A DNA stretch of 64,000 bases from Chrysogorgia sp. JL179-B06 (GCA_035772405.1 JAYKKM010000193.1:1389001-1453000), one strand, 5' to 3'; counted from the first letter of the stretch, positions 43,170-53,388 are shown. Numbers and translations are program-made. The notes: generated from the sequence alone by a model not told the origin.

Positions 43170-43304
43170 TAAAAAATTTTTAATACATCGTCTACCATTT
43201 CCAGCATGGCGACCTCCTTTTTGAATTTTTTTAGAACGTTGTCGTTTTCGTATTCTTTTTTTATTTTTCGTTTTCGCTTTTTTTATACAACTCCTACACT
43301 TCAT
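43116..43304 (-). CDS. Small Lys/Arg-rich core-like protein
   Basis: ATG at 43304 follows nine A and a TATA box at 43365-43372. The peptide 'MKCRSCIKKAKTKNKKRIRKRQRSKKIQKGGRHAG' is very basic with the Lys-Gly-Gly block seen in the other core-like proteins. The frame beyond about residue 45 overlaps the zinc-ribbon gene on the other strand, so the true end may be earlier through a frameshift. Confidence 0.55.
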   Translation of the reverse strand: MKCRSCIKKAKTKNKKRIRKRQRSKKIQKGGRHAGNGRRCIKNFLLIQISFFPSLYSIITFT

Positions 43305-43364
43305 TTTTTTTTGTTAACTGAAGTTCGACAAGCAATGCTTTATAAAAAAAACGAAAAACCCGTC

Positions 43365-43372
43365 TATTTATA
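43365..43372 (-). promoter_or_regulatory. TATA box for the gene starting at 43304
   Basis: AGTATAAATAGAC on the minus strand, about 60 bp before the ATG. Confidence 0.5.
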
Positions 43373-43539
43373 CTGTTATATCTGTTTTGATTTTTTTTTT
43401 AAATATATCTTTTCTGAGATAAATATATAATATTATATATAAGATGTTTAAAATAAAAACTTTATCATTACTGAAAAAAACAATGTCCGTATTACATTAT
43501 TATAGTATATGTGCTAATAGTATAACCTTTCCCGACAGG

Positions 43540-43837
43540 TTTAAATACTTATCAGCGCTATTTTTCATATGAATATCTTCTTAAAGAATATCCTGAATAT
43601 ATATATTTTGTGGAGGATTGCAAACTTGTTACAATATTTGAAACAAAACAATGTAGTGTAATAAAAATAAATGGTGTGAAACAACACCCGTATGAAGTAA
43701 CCCTGAAAGTTATCAATCATGGAGAATCTGGAAAAACAAAAAAAATATTATCGGGAGAAGATCTTCCTCATCTTTTGCATGAAAATGTTAAGTTTATAAA
43801 AACTGACGAAGACATAATAATTCCTTCTCTTGTATAA
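43540..43837 (+). CDS. Triplicated family protein C
   Basis: The frame reads 'RYFSYEYLLKEYPEYIYFVEDC', later 'HPYEVTLKVINHG' and an acidic C-terminus to TAA 43837, so it aligns with A and B over both core blocks. The N-terminus is uncertain: upstream codons change frame near 43545. About 97 residues. Confidence 0.55.
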
Positions 43838-43930
43838 AAAAAAGTTTTTATGAAAAAACATTTTTCTCAAAAAACTTTCATATAAATAAGCTGAAACTTT
43901 TTTTTTTTTCATTTTTAAACAATACGTGCT

Positions 43931-43938
43931 TATATAAA
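43931..43938 (+). promoter_or_regulatory. TATA box for the gene starting at 43991
   Basis: TATATAAA, 53 bp before the ATG, with the A-rich leader between. Confidence 0.5.
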
Positions 43939-43990
43939 CGTTGTAACAACCAAACATATCTACAAACTTATTTTAAGAAAAAAATAAAAA

Positions 43991-44348
43991 ATGGCTACGA
44001 AAGAAGAAAAAACGAACGAAGCTTCCGATGGAGAACCTCTCTCATATGGGTTACCAGTTTCAGGTCCATTCCTCTCATATGACTCTCCAATTCCCTCCCC
44101 CCTCATATGGATTACCAGCTCCAGACCCATTCCTCACATATTCTCCAATCCTTCTCATATGGGACTACAACGATAAAGGAGAAGGATACGCGTACGGGAC
44201 ACGCGTACGGGATACGGATACGGATACGTCCAAAGTACTTAATTTCGATGACTTCAAACCCTTCAAACCCATTCAGGATAATAGTGATTCTGATACTGAA
44301 GATAGTTTGAAGGCTATTTTTGGTAGTGATGAAGATGATGAAGAATGA
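43991..44348 (+). pseudogene. Pro/Tyr-rich repeat protein with PPxY and acidic tail
   Basis: ATG at 43991 follows an A-rich leader. Two copies of a repeat, 'SYGLPVSGPFLSY' and 'SYGLPAPDPFLTY', are in different frames, so one shift near 44095 divides the gene. The second frame contains PPSY, a PPxY late-domain-type motif, and runs into an acidic C-terminus ('SDSDTEDSLKAIFGSDEDDEE'). PPxY motifs recruit NEDD4-type ubiquitin ligases in many viral structural proteins; that role is inferred here. Confidence 0.5.
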
Positions 44349-44640
44349 AATGAGAAAGTATTTGATGGAAAGATGTTAAACAATATAAAAACAGTATATA
44401 CCCACTGTGCTCTTAATACTCTTCAACACAATTGTCCAAATCAAAAACATATTTTAAGATACTGTGTATTCTTACCCTTTAACACGCCCTTTAACACGCT
44501 ATCCAGGTATAAATTATATTTAGAAGTGGTAGATGGGGAAATCTTTGTCCGCAAAAATATATAACAACAATAATGATAACTGATGATTCCATGCTTAGTT
44601 CTATTAATAAAGAAATGTATTTAGATTAATAAAAAAAAAG
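44349..44640 (+). other. Short unclear stretch
   Basis: A 63-codon frame (44373-44564) begins ATG with 'MLNNIKTVYTHCALNTLQHN'. No family; could be a small gene. Confidence 0.25.
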
Positions 44641-44739
44641 AGAATTTTGATTTTCAAAAAAGTTTTTTTATTGTGTGTTAACATTTTTTATAATAAAACA
44701 TTTCATGTGCATCATTGTTATTTTTTTTACATGAGTTTC

Positions 44740-44877
44740 TTTCTTTACTCTAAAAGTTTTTTGTTTTTTCCTTTTGTTTTTGTCGATGATTGTTCTTATA
44801 ATCAGCTAATTGACGGATTCTTTCTCTATTCCATAATTTTCCCATTTTACCCCGACGTTTTCCATATCGATATAACA
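44740..44877 (-). CDS. Possible small basic protein
   Basis: The minus strand reads 'LYRYGKRRGKMGKLW' and a Lys/Gln-rich tail to a stop near 44740. Upstream it runs into a (CAT)n tract that seems to be a retroelement tail, so the true start is lost. Composition fits the other core-like proteins. Confidence 0.3.
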
Positions 44878-45010
44878 TCATCATCATCATCATCATCATA
44901 AACTTTATTTAAACCTCGGGTTGATGGGACTGTTTAGGCCCCTAGCAGATACATTGCTAATATGCCGAGAAATAGAAAAAAAAATACTAAGCACTAAATT
45001 TACAAATATA
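44878..45010 (-). repeat. LINE 3'-end fragment with (ATG)n tail
   Basis: On the minus strand 'GGTTTAAATAAAGTTT' is followed by eight ATG units, the form of CR1-like 3' ends with a short microsatellite tail. It separates two viral-element frames. Confidence 0.45.
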
Positions 45011-45022
45011 AAACATTAAACA

Positions 45023-45397
45023 TTAAAATCTCATTGTACGCACAGCGCTACAAAAAGACTCTACATTAATTGCTGTTCTTAAGGAGGACGGACCATATAT
45101 TCTACCTTTGAAATGGTAGAAATCATCAGCATAAGAACGAATGATTTCTCCCCCATATGGAAGCCAATCAAAAATACCATCTCTTGCTTCTTTAAGATAA
45201 GCAATCCCTTGAAGATGTCCGATTTCTTTATCTTTTACAATTTCACGAGTACATTCAAAAAACGATATTTCATTTAATTTAAGACAATTCTGTGGAGTGT
45301 GAATTAATTCCGCTGCCTCTATCATTTTTTCAGCATATTCTGGGTCACGCATTTTAAATGACCAAATCTTTCGCGGTGGTGCATACATCTTCAACAA
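45023..45397 (-). CDS. Unknown 124-residue protein with HLQG motif
   Basis: Intact frame from ATG 45397 to 45023, with a TATA box 32 bp upstream. It starts 'PPRKIWSFKMRDPEYAEKM' and has 'FFECTREIVKDKEIGHLQGIAYLKEA'. HLQG following an acidic segment is the form of motif II of HUH rolling-circle replication proteins, and 'WSFKM' could stand for motif I. The expected motif III (YxxK) is not clear and no helicase follows. A diverged or reduced HUH protein is possible; chance similarity is not excluded. Confidence 0.45.
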   Translation of the reverse strand: MLKMYAPPRKIWSFKMRDPEYAEKMIEAAELIHTPQNCLKLNEISFFECTREIVKDKEIGHLQGIAYLKEARDGIFDWLPYGGEIIRSYADDFYHFKGRIYGPSSLRTAINVESFCSAVRTMRF

Positions 45398-45428
45398 AAA
45401 AACTGTACATTTTTTTTATGATATCGTT

Positions 45429-45436
45429 TTTTTATA
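45429..45436 (-). promoter_or_regulatory. TATA box for the gene starting at 45397
   Basis: GGGTATAAAAAAACG on the minus strand, 32 bp before the ATG. Confidence 0.55.
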
Positions 45437-45440
45437 CCCT

Positions 45441-45837
45441 TTTTACAAATGAAAAAAAATTTTGAGAACACTTTTTCGGGGTTATCATCTCTAAAACTTT
45501 TTGGAAGACTTCGCAAAAACACCAAATAATTTTTTGATACATATCATCTAAAATTTTTTGAGAACATCATTTTTAAAAATACCGTAACAAAGAAATATCA
45601 GTCATTCTGCCATAAGATGGCGTTGAGGTAAGAGCTCCGTGACATAAATTTCAATGATTAATTCTATAATCCAAATTTTTTTGATTATTTTTATTTCAAA
45701 ACATTACAACTCTTCAAATAAAAATAATATGGAAGTTTTTTGGATGGCACGTAAGTATAAATCACATCGAGTGAGGTATGATGGTCGTGTATAATAGTAT
45801 TTTTTGTATTTCTTTTTCAAACATTGTGTGTTTTACA
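45441..45837. other. Probable right end of the virus; no gene
   Basis: AT-rich repeats of 'aaaattttttgagaacat' type (45450-45580) occur three times. Beyond about 45600 the base composition becomes less extreme. A Polinton terminal repeat could lie here, but without the left end it cannot be recognised. Confidence 0.35.
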
Positions 45838-46199
45838 GTCAGTATATATATCACATTGAATTATGATCTGAATAAGTGCTGTCGCGGATGCTATATGGGG
45901 TTAAAAGCAGTGATGAACTAAGAACAGGATGCTTAGTCGCAGAATTTCGTGTTCCGAATAATTGATGATCAGCATATACTGGTCATCAGTTGTTTGAAAC
46001 ACTAAAATCTGTTACTAAACATCCTGTTCCTGGTTCGTCACTTCTCTCAACCCCATATAGCAAAAGACGTCAGTGCTTGCTTAGCATTATTCACCTTGAA
46101 TGACCTTCAATCTCTCTGGTCGTAAAACTCAGGGACGACCAACACAAAAACTGGTCGTACGACAACACGAGCAATTCATAATGTGATATATACTCTTGA
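45838..46199. mobile_element. MITE of about 360 bp with nested inverted repeats
   Basis: Outer ends 'agtatatatatcacatt' (45840) and 'aatgtgatatatact' (46182) are complementary, and inner arms 'ctatatggggtt...gaacaggatg' (45891-45931) pair with 'catcctgttcctggttcgtcac...aaccccatatag' (46020-46060). Confidence 0.65.
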
Positions 46200-47216
46200 C
46201 CGCGACCACCTTATTTGAATATTTTTATACAAAAAACCTCTTGCATACGACCAGTTGCATATCCCCCCTGATTTGATTACTGGTCGCTCTTTACAGGGTG
46301 ACCACACCTTAAAACTATTCAACCCCCCAGGAAATATGGGACGGGACTGTGCTCTGATTGGTCAATTCAAATCATACTTGATTCTGATTAGCTTAGAGCT
46401 CGGTCCAGTCCCTAACACATTAATAATAATAATAATAATATATATATTATACTTACTATGTTTCTTTATTGTATTAATATATTTTATTTTGTTATTCTCT
46501 ATTATTAAAAAAGTAATACGAAAAAACAAGAACCTTAATTGAACAAAAGTATAACATGCAGTCGAAAAATTGTGATCAGTATCATATGTGGAACACTATA
46601 AATTAATTCTGTAAACTCAGCACGGGGAGTAAAGACAAACAATATAAAAGAAGGAACTGTTCATCATATAGAGAATATATCTAAGCTACGTTTCACTCTT
46701 CTAAAGATAATTTCTGTAAGATTAAAACAAAACAGTACATGGGTCTTCATAATTGCAACTGATGCGATTCACTGTTGAAATAATTCTGGGCATACTGCTA
46801 AATTTACTAAGGATTTCCATCAAATTGTGCTGAATCTGGAACAACTTAATGGAAGAAAACAAATTGTGCACCTTAACCCGAGTTATTCACATCAAGGAAT
46901 CATCAATTATGTTGCAAGGAGCAACGCCTACATACTTTTGTCAATAAACATTGTATTACAGGACTTGGTTACCAAAAACAGTATTCAATACTGTAGTTTC
47001 ATATATATTGAACAGAATTCTATCGTTTGAAATTATAAGTGTACCGAAATCTTTACATGTTAAAAAAATAGAAAACATCTGCATGCACATAAAATTATAA
47101 CTTATGTAATATTTTAAATTTTCGGGTTCCCATATGACATCTCTAACAGACACACAAGCAAAAAGTATGTAATGTGGATTTAACAAATTAAATGTGCTGT
47201 TTCTTGTTTTATTGTA
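46200..47216. other. Host-like non-coding stretch
   Basis: No supported gene. An (AAT)n tract lies at 46420-46440. The 67-codon frame at 46827 ('HLNPSYSHQGIINYVARS') is weak. Confidence 0.35.
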
Positions 47217-47224
47217 TTCAGCAT
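47217..47224 (+). repeat. 8-bp target duplication, left copy
   Basis: TTCAGCAT, identical to 53052-53059; defines the hAT insertion. Confidence 0.95.
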
Positions 47225-47856
47225 CAGGGGCGGATTTAGGGTACATCAAACACGTCAAGCGACGGAGACAAAAATCCCAGATAGTTTATTCATGAATTAA
47301 TTAGTTTTCAAAAGCAGATTTCATCTCAAATTTGAAATATTCAAATTTTTGAAAATTACACTTGAACTTTGAAATTTTTGAAATACGTTTATGTAATTTT
47401 CGAAAATTTCATTTTGGAAAGCATTGGCGCGATATCGAGCAAAAATTCATTATCGTTCAGTCCTTGGCTAGCCTGCGAAGCAGGCGTTTAGAAGTTTAGG
47501 GGTTGCAGGCTAGTCCTGGCCAGAGGACGTGGGCCACATGAATTCGTACTTCATGTAGCCTTGTTCAAAGAGACCCTAGGATAGGGATAGAGAGGGAAAC
47601 CATTTACAAATGTGTATAATTTCGGTACGTCAAAATGGCCGTCTACGTCGAAATAACGGGCACTGATTGGACGAGGGTCGTCAAGAAGTTGGTCAACCCC
47701 GTCGGAATAAATTATTTTGACGCTCTTGGCTTTTGATTGGCTAGAAAGGTCAATTTCGACGTACACGGCTCTGCGGCATGAACAAGCTACCTGAGCCGGC
47801 AGTGAAAAACTGACTCGACTTCAAACTTTTGCTTGAGACTGAGTTCGGTTTCGATC

Positions 47857-50800
47857 ATGGCTTCTACGGATGTCACGGAACTTGTAGAGAGCGCTCCACA
47901 GAATGACAACGATATATTGTTGGAACAGACATATCGCGATCTGTCAACGAAAGTCCAGTCTTGTGCTTTCCTCACGGATGAAGAGTTACTGGCACAGATT
48001 GGTATTACTCTACATCGGGATATCGACGCCGAGGCATATATTCCTCAGTATGTTAAAGCTGAGAAGAAACCTCTCTTAGCTCTAAGGTGAGTGGATACTA
48101 TCCGATCTACTTTCTCACTCATTCTCATTACTTGTGAGTCGTGAATTATTTAAATTGACTGGCTATCAGTACAATGATGAATAATTCATAATATAATATT
48201 ATAATTATTCAGATACAATTTTGATTTTTGAACCATGTGAGCCTGTGAAACCCCACTGGCTGATTTTACTTTAATGATCTTACCAACTACATTGATTCGA
48301 TAGAGTTACACTATCCAATTCGAACAGTCTAGTGTTTATTTCTAGTTTTTTACTTATTCGATTGTATTGGATTGAGTTTTGACTTTGTGTTGTATTTAAC
48401 TGTACCTTATAGATCTGAAGCGTCTGGAAATTGTATGTACAGTTCTGTATCTTTGGCCATGGCAGGTGATAATTCTCTTAGTACTGATCTTCGAGTTTTG
48501 ACATCAATTGAGCTGTATCTGAAGGCTGATTTTTACTCTCAGCATCCATATTTTGTATCTGCTCATGCTGAACACCGGGAAAACGTTTCTCAAAATTTTA
48601 AAAATATTTTACCAATGTCTGTGTCGAACGAAGCACTAGATTTTGGCTTTTCTGGGGATCAGCTAGTTAAGAAAGAAGCCATCTTAAATTGTCGTGATAA
48701 GTCATGGTCTTTACTTTTTAATTGTAAAGTGGAACCTTGCCCACCTTTGAGAGCTATTTCAGATTTACATATCCTATTTTGTTTTCACGGCATTGTTAAT
48801 TCAGGCGAAATATTCAAACCCAATCATTTTGTCCCTCTTATCTATCATTCACGAGCAGGAGGAGAAAAGAGGAAGCTACCTGCACAAAGGATCTCCCCAA
48901 ATCTTTGTAAGGCTAAGTCTAAAAAAAGTTCTAGTGTAACTATGGTTCAGTCTAAGCTTTCATTTCCCTCTTTTGTTACTGTACCAGACCCCACACCTTG
49001 TCCTACTAAAGAGAAAATACATGTAGCACTTGCATCTGATTCATTGACACAGTTTAGTGGTGAAACAACTCCTTCTACAGCTAATTTACCATGTACAAAT
49101 ACAACTATAACTTCTGCTCAAATTCATTCTGATTCTGTGCATGAGTATGATATTGCTACTTATAGGGAGAAAGTCAAGACTATGAGTGATTTAGAAATTG
49201 GTAATCTAATAAAAAATGTATTCAAACCTAGTGATAAATCTTACTCTTGCCCAAAAACTAATGGTAGAAGTTTTCTTTTTAAATGGTTTGAACAATATCC
49301 TTGGTTATGTTATTCACCTAGCCGAGACGGTGCTTTTTGCCTTCCCTGTGTGTTGTTTGGGGATAGGTTTCCAGATAAAATCCATAGGAAAAATGCACCA
49401 AAGAATTTTTTTTCTCAACCGTTCAAACATTGGAATGATGCCATTCGAAATTTTAATAATCATACTGGTAAATCTTGTTCCTCATCATCAAAATGCTTGC
49501 ATAGCAGTACATCGGGTGTCTTTACTACGGTCCAGGGTCAGTTGTCAGGTAAAATCCAGCCCATTGATGTGATGATCAGTGAAAATAGGAGAACAAAAAT
49601 TGCAGAGAATCGGAAAAAGCTTCTTCCTATTGTGGATTACCATAATAACTTGTGGGCTTCTAGGTATATCTTTTAGAGGGCATCGTGATGATTCACAATA
49701 TCACCCAGAAGTTGGAAGTTTTTCTCGGGGTGGTGTAGGTAATTTTATTGAGTTACTTAATATGAGGGTTCGTGCAGGTGATGTTGGCATTGAAGAACAT
49801 CTGAAATCATGTCCAAAGAATGCTTCATATATTTCAAAGACTACTCAAAATTGAAAGTTGTTCTGGGCAGGTAATTACTGAGAAGATTGTTGGTGAAGTT
49901 AAGCAGAATAGGTTCTTTCCATTCTTGCAGACGAAGCAGCCGATAGTTCAAATAAGGAGCAACTGTCTCTAGTTTTGCGATTTGTTGATAGTAATTCGAA
50001 TATAAGAGAAGACTTCATCAAATTCATACATTGTAAATGGGGAATATCTGGTGCGGACCTAGCAGCTATTATTTTGAAAGCATTAGCTGACTTGTCACGG
50101 AATATTGAAGATTGTCGGGGTCAAGGGTATGATGGAGCTGGTGCTGTTGCCGGCCATATCAATGGGCTTTCTGCACACATTTTGCGGTTGAACAGGAAAG
50201 CCATTTACACGCACTGTTATAGCCACAGACTAAATTTAGTTATTTGTCATGCTTACTCAGTACCATCGGTAAGGAATGTCATGACACAGGTAAAGGAACT
50301 GTCATCTTTTTTTAACAATTATCAGAATCGCCAAATAATATTTGAAAAAAATATTTTACTGTACATCCCTGATAGCAGGAAAAAGAAATTGAAAGATGTA
50401 TGTAAACAAGATGGGTGGAACGTGTAGATGGTATGAATCTTTTTGAGGAATTATTTATTCCAATATTTTTTACTCTAAAGGAAATGAGTTTTAATCTAGA
50501 AAGACAATGTAATCCTAGCACTTCATCATTAGCTACCTCATACTTAACATTGATTTCTTATTTTTCGGTTAATTGTGTCTCTGGTTATCACTAGACAAAT
50601 TCTTGATTTGACCCTCCCTGTTACACAGTTATTACAGGCTAAGGATAATGATATACTTGATGGTATTGACTTGATACAGGCCTTGAAGAATCTATGTATG
50701 AAAGCACGTAATCTAATTGACCATAAGGCTGTTTCTTTAGCTGCTAAAATCGCTGTTGAGGTATCTCTGCCTAGGACAGCTTCTAGACATCTTCCTGCTT

Positions 50801-51363
50801 CTGATACTTCTGACTATTATAAACGCACAATTACAATTCCTGTTTTGGACCACCTGAACTCAGATCTTAAGACCAGATTCGATGTAAGCAGTGTTAATGC
50901 AATCTACGGGTTGAGTATTATAGCTAGTAAAATGATGTCCTTGATAGGCAAGACTGGTATTAGTTGGAAGCAGACATTTAAAAAATGTTCTGATTTTTAC
51001 GAAGACGATCTTCCAAATCCTCTTGCCTTAGATGGTGAGTTAGAATTGTGGCAGACATATTGGGTAAATTATAAAGGTTCACGCCCCAATAGTGTTGCTT
51101 CAACACTAAAAGCTGTTGAATGTGATTCTTTTGCAAACATCAAAGTTGCTCTTCGAATTCTTGCTACTCTACCTGTCACATCTTGCGAGTGCGAACGTTC
51201 TTTCTCAGCCATGCGTAGGTTGAAAGATTATACCAGGAACACCATGGTTGGAGATCGCTTAAATGGCTTGGCACTGATGGAAATTCATCAAGAAATAGAA
51301 CCTTCAGTTGAGCAGGTTATTGATATATTTTCAGCTGATAGTAGAAGAATTGAACTGATTTAG
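47857..51363 (+). pseudogene. hAT transposase with N-terminal OTU-like domain, two exons, frameshifted
   Basis: Exon 1 (47857-48086) ends AG|GTGAGT; exon 2 starts at 48413 after TTATAG and keeps phase. Exon 2 opens with 'SGNCMYSSVSLAMAG', an OTU-type cysteine-protease start, and 'PNHFVPLI' with the matching His about 135 residues later. A TTF-type zinc finger ('AFCLPCVLFG') follows, then the RNase-H-like hAT core ('DEAADSSNKEQLSLVLRF', 'CRGQGYDGAGAVAG', 'THCYSHRLNLVI') and the C-terminal dimerisation block 'CECERSFSAMRRLK'. Shifts lie near 49665, 49860, 49935, 50420 and 50575. Closest in look to ZMYM/THAP12-like hAT proteins. About 1,060 residues when whole. Confidence 0.85.
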
Positions 51364-51950
51364 ACATTACTATAAGTTGATTTAGTTATTTCAATGTATT
51401 AATTTTGTATTTTTGCAATAAATTTTTATGCACAATCATAAAGTTTGTTATTTGTCAAATTTTCATTCAAAGTAATCAATCATGTGATGGAAGTTTTCAA
51501 TCATGTGATGGCAAACAGTACTTACTACTGTATTGAACCTTAACTTCAAAATCAACTGTTCGACTCTTTTCACACCAGCTATACCAGTTTAAAATAAATA
51601 ATGATGTTGATCACATTATCACAATGATATGTATTGTAAATAATAAATCTATTCTTCTTAATTGGCTACAAACTATGCTCATCACATAATATTATAATTT
51701 AAATCTATATTTTTTTATCAACAATCAAACATGGACATGATAAAAAATTCAGGAGTTTACCTGCAGCATACACTTGCTTATACCAGTTAGTATCAAATAC
51801 CTTAATACCATACATTTTATGGGAGTAGTAAACTAGGTACATATGTCAAAGTACACCAAGCATACTGTTCCAGTTACTATTTTATTGTGATAATGTGATT
51901 ATACGGATTTGGTCCTCTTTATTGAGATACTTAGATATTATTGTTAATTA

Positions 51951-52335
51951 GTTAGGATGACATAAGGGGCATAGTGTAAGAAAAAGACTGTAAGTTGGTT
52001 AGAATGACCAGGATGATGTAGGAGATGAGCACCTCTATGTCCATGAAATGTCCCATATGGTCTTATAAAGCTTCTTCTAATCAGACAGTGTCTGTTTGGA
52101 TTGAGGTAAAGGCGGGTGTCTGGCGCCTCAAAACCAGGCAGCTCAGGTTAGATAGGGGGCGTAGCGTAAGAAAAACACTGTAAGTTAGTTAGGATGACCA
52201 GGATGATGTAGAGAGATGAGCACCTCTATGTCTATGAAATGTCCCATATGGTCTGATAAAGCTTATTCTAATCAGACAGTGTCTGTTTGGATTGAGGTAA
52301 AGGCGGGTGTCTGGCGCCTCAAAGCCAGGCAGCTT
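51951..52335 (+). repeat. Direct repeat pair of about 190 bp in the hAT 3' region
   Basis: 'ccaggatgatgtag', 'gagatgagcacctctatgt', 'cagacagtgtctgtttggattg' and 'ggcgggtgtctggcgcctcaaa' occur in the same order twice (51955 onward and 52145 onward). Confidence 0.9.
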
Positions 52336-52474
52336 GGCAGCTAAGGATGAACAGCCAAATAAAGTGTCTGTGATTGACCTTAGAAAAGATTTGGAAGCCT
52401 TAGCTGTCCTAGGCATGCTGATGAGCTCTGAAATGGAGCGAAACAGTTTAACAGTGGTATTTCCAAATTCCAAG

Positions 52475-52975
52475 GTATCTTCAAATATGTAAAATATAAT
52501 GCCAAAGCACAAAAATCTTTAAAAGGATAAAATATTTAATCGAAAACGCAAGTTAGAACTATTAGATTTTTGTTGAATAGTTTTGTCAGAATGCAGGAAA
52601 TGCCATTTCAGACAACCATATTTTAAAAATTTCGTTAAAATGTGTCTTCAAATATGTAAAATATAATGCCAAAGCACAAAAAAACTTTAAAGATAAAATA
52701 TTTAATTGAAAACGCAAGTAAGAACTATTAGATTTTTGTTGAATAGTTTTGTCAGAATGCAGGAAATGCCATTTCAGACAACCATATTTAAAAATTTCGT
52801 TAAAATGTGTCTTCAAATATGTAAAATATAATGCCAAAGCACAAAAAAATTTAAAAAGGATAAAATATTTGATTGAAAACGCAAGTTAGAACTATTAGAT
52901 TTTTGTTGAATAGTTTTGTCAGAATGCAGGAAATGCCATTTCAGACAACCATATTTTAAAAAATTTCCGGGGGGC
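52475..52975 (+). repeat. Tandem triplicate of about 165 bp in the hAT 3' region
   Basis: 'tcttcaaatatgtaaaatata' recurs at 52477, 52645 and 52810, each followed by the same 'gcaggaaatgccatttcaga' segment. Confidence 0.92.
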
Positions 52976-53051
52976 ATGCCTCCGGACCCCCCTAGAAATG
53001 CGGTCACTAATGTTTTTGACGTAGTTCAAAAAAATCCTAGATCCGCCCCTG

Positions 53052-53059
53052 TTCAGCAT
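53052..53059 (+). repeat. 8-bp target duplication, right copy
   Basis: TTCAGCAT directly after the hAT terminus. Confidence 0.95.
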
Positions 53060-53388
53060 TTCACTGTATTTTCTTCTATTGCCCTTTTCTAATCGTCTTA
53101 CTTTTCCCGTTTGAGACGAAGGTCAACCTGCCACTCGATGCAACACAGAACCTGTCAAATTTAATTCACCTGCAGCTAAATTTATTTTGGTTTCAAACGT
53201 TGCACTTCTGTTGCATTTATTTTTTGAACTAAATTCGCTAAAGAATTAAGAAGTACAACTTTTAAAACTGGTCTTATAATTTACGTTAGAACTATCATCA
53301 TCATCTTTATTCCCAAACCAGTATCCGCATGTGCGCACTGCATACCTAATTTTAAGTTTTGACGTAATTGACTTCTACCCGTCAATAT
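53060..53388. other. Non-coding spacer
   Basis: No gene or repeat recognised between the hAT duplication and the next element. Confidence 0.4.

Larger units (their letters stand above)
1..45440. mobile_element. Polinton/Maverick-type (adintovirus-like) integrated DNA virus, interrupted; left end outside window
   Basis: Two AT-rich blocks (1-6568 and 30796 to about 45440) together hold the hallmark Polinton set: protein-primed family B DNA polymerase, HerA/FtsK-type packaging ATPase, adenain-type protease, major capsid protein, penton-like protein and a retrovirus-like integrase. The blocks belong together because the ATPase gene stops at 6568 and its 3' part resumes at 30796. Most genes contain frameshifts or stop codons, many in A or T runs, so the copy looks inactive, or the assembly has homopolymer errors. 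The 5' terminus lies left of the window; no terminal repeat could be fixed on the right, so the right limit is approximate. Known: these proteins define Polintons and adintoviruses. Inference: which of the two names fits better. Confidence 0.88.
47225..53051 (+). mobile_element. hAT DNA transposon, 5.8 kb, complete ends
   Basis: The ends are CAGGGGCGGAT..TAGG and its complement CCTAGATCCGCCCCTG, typical of one large hAT group, flanked by perfect 8-bp duplications TTCAGCAT. It carries a spliced transposase gene (47857-51363) and, toward the 3' end, two sets of direct repeats. Recent insertion is suggested by the perfect duplication, though the transposase frame is broken. Confidence 0.93.

Noticed and set aside
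44647..44901. Plus-strand 84-residue frame ending in poly-Ser
   Set aside because: Antisense to a basic minus-strand frame and to the (CAT)n tail.
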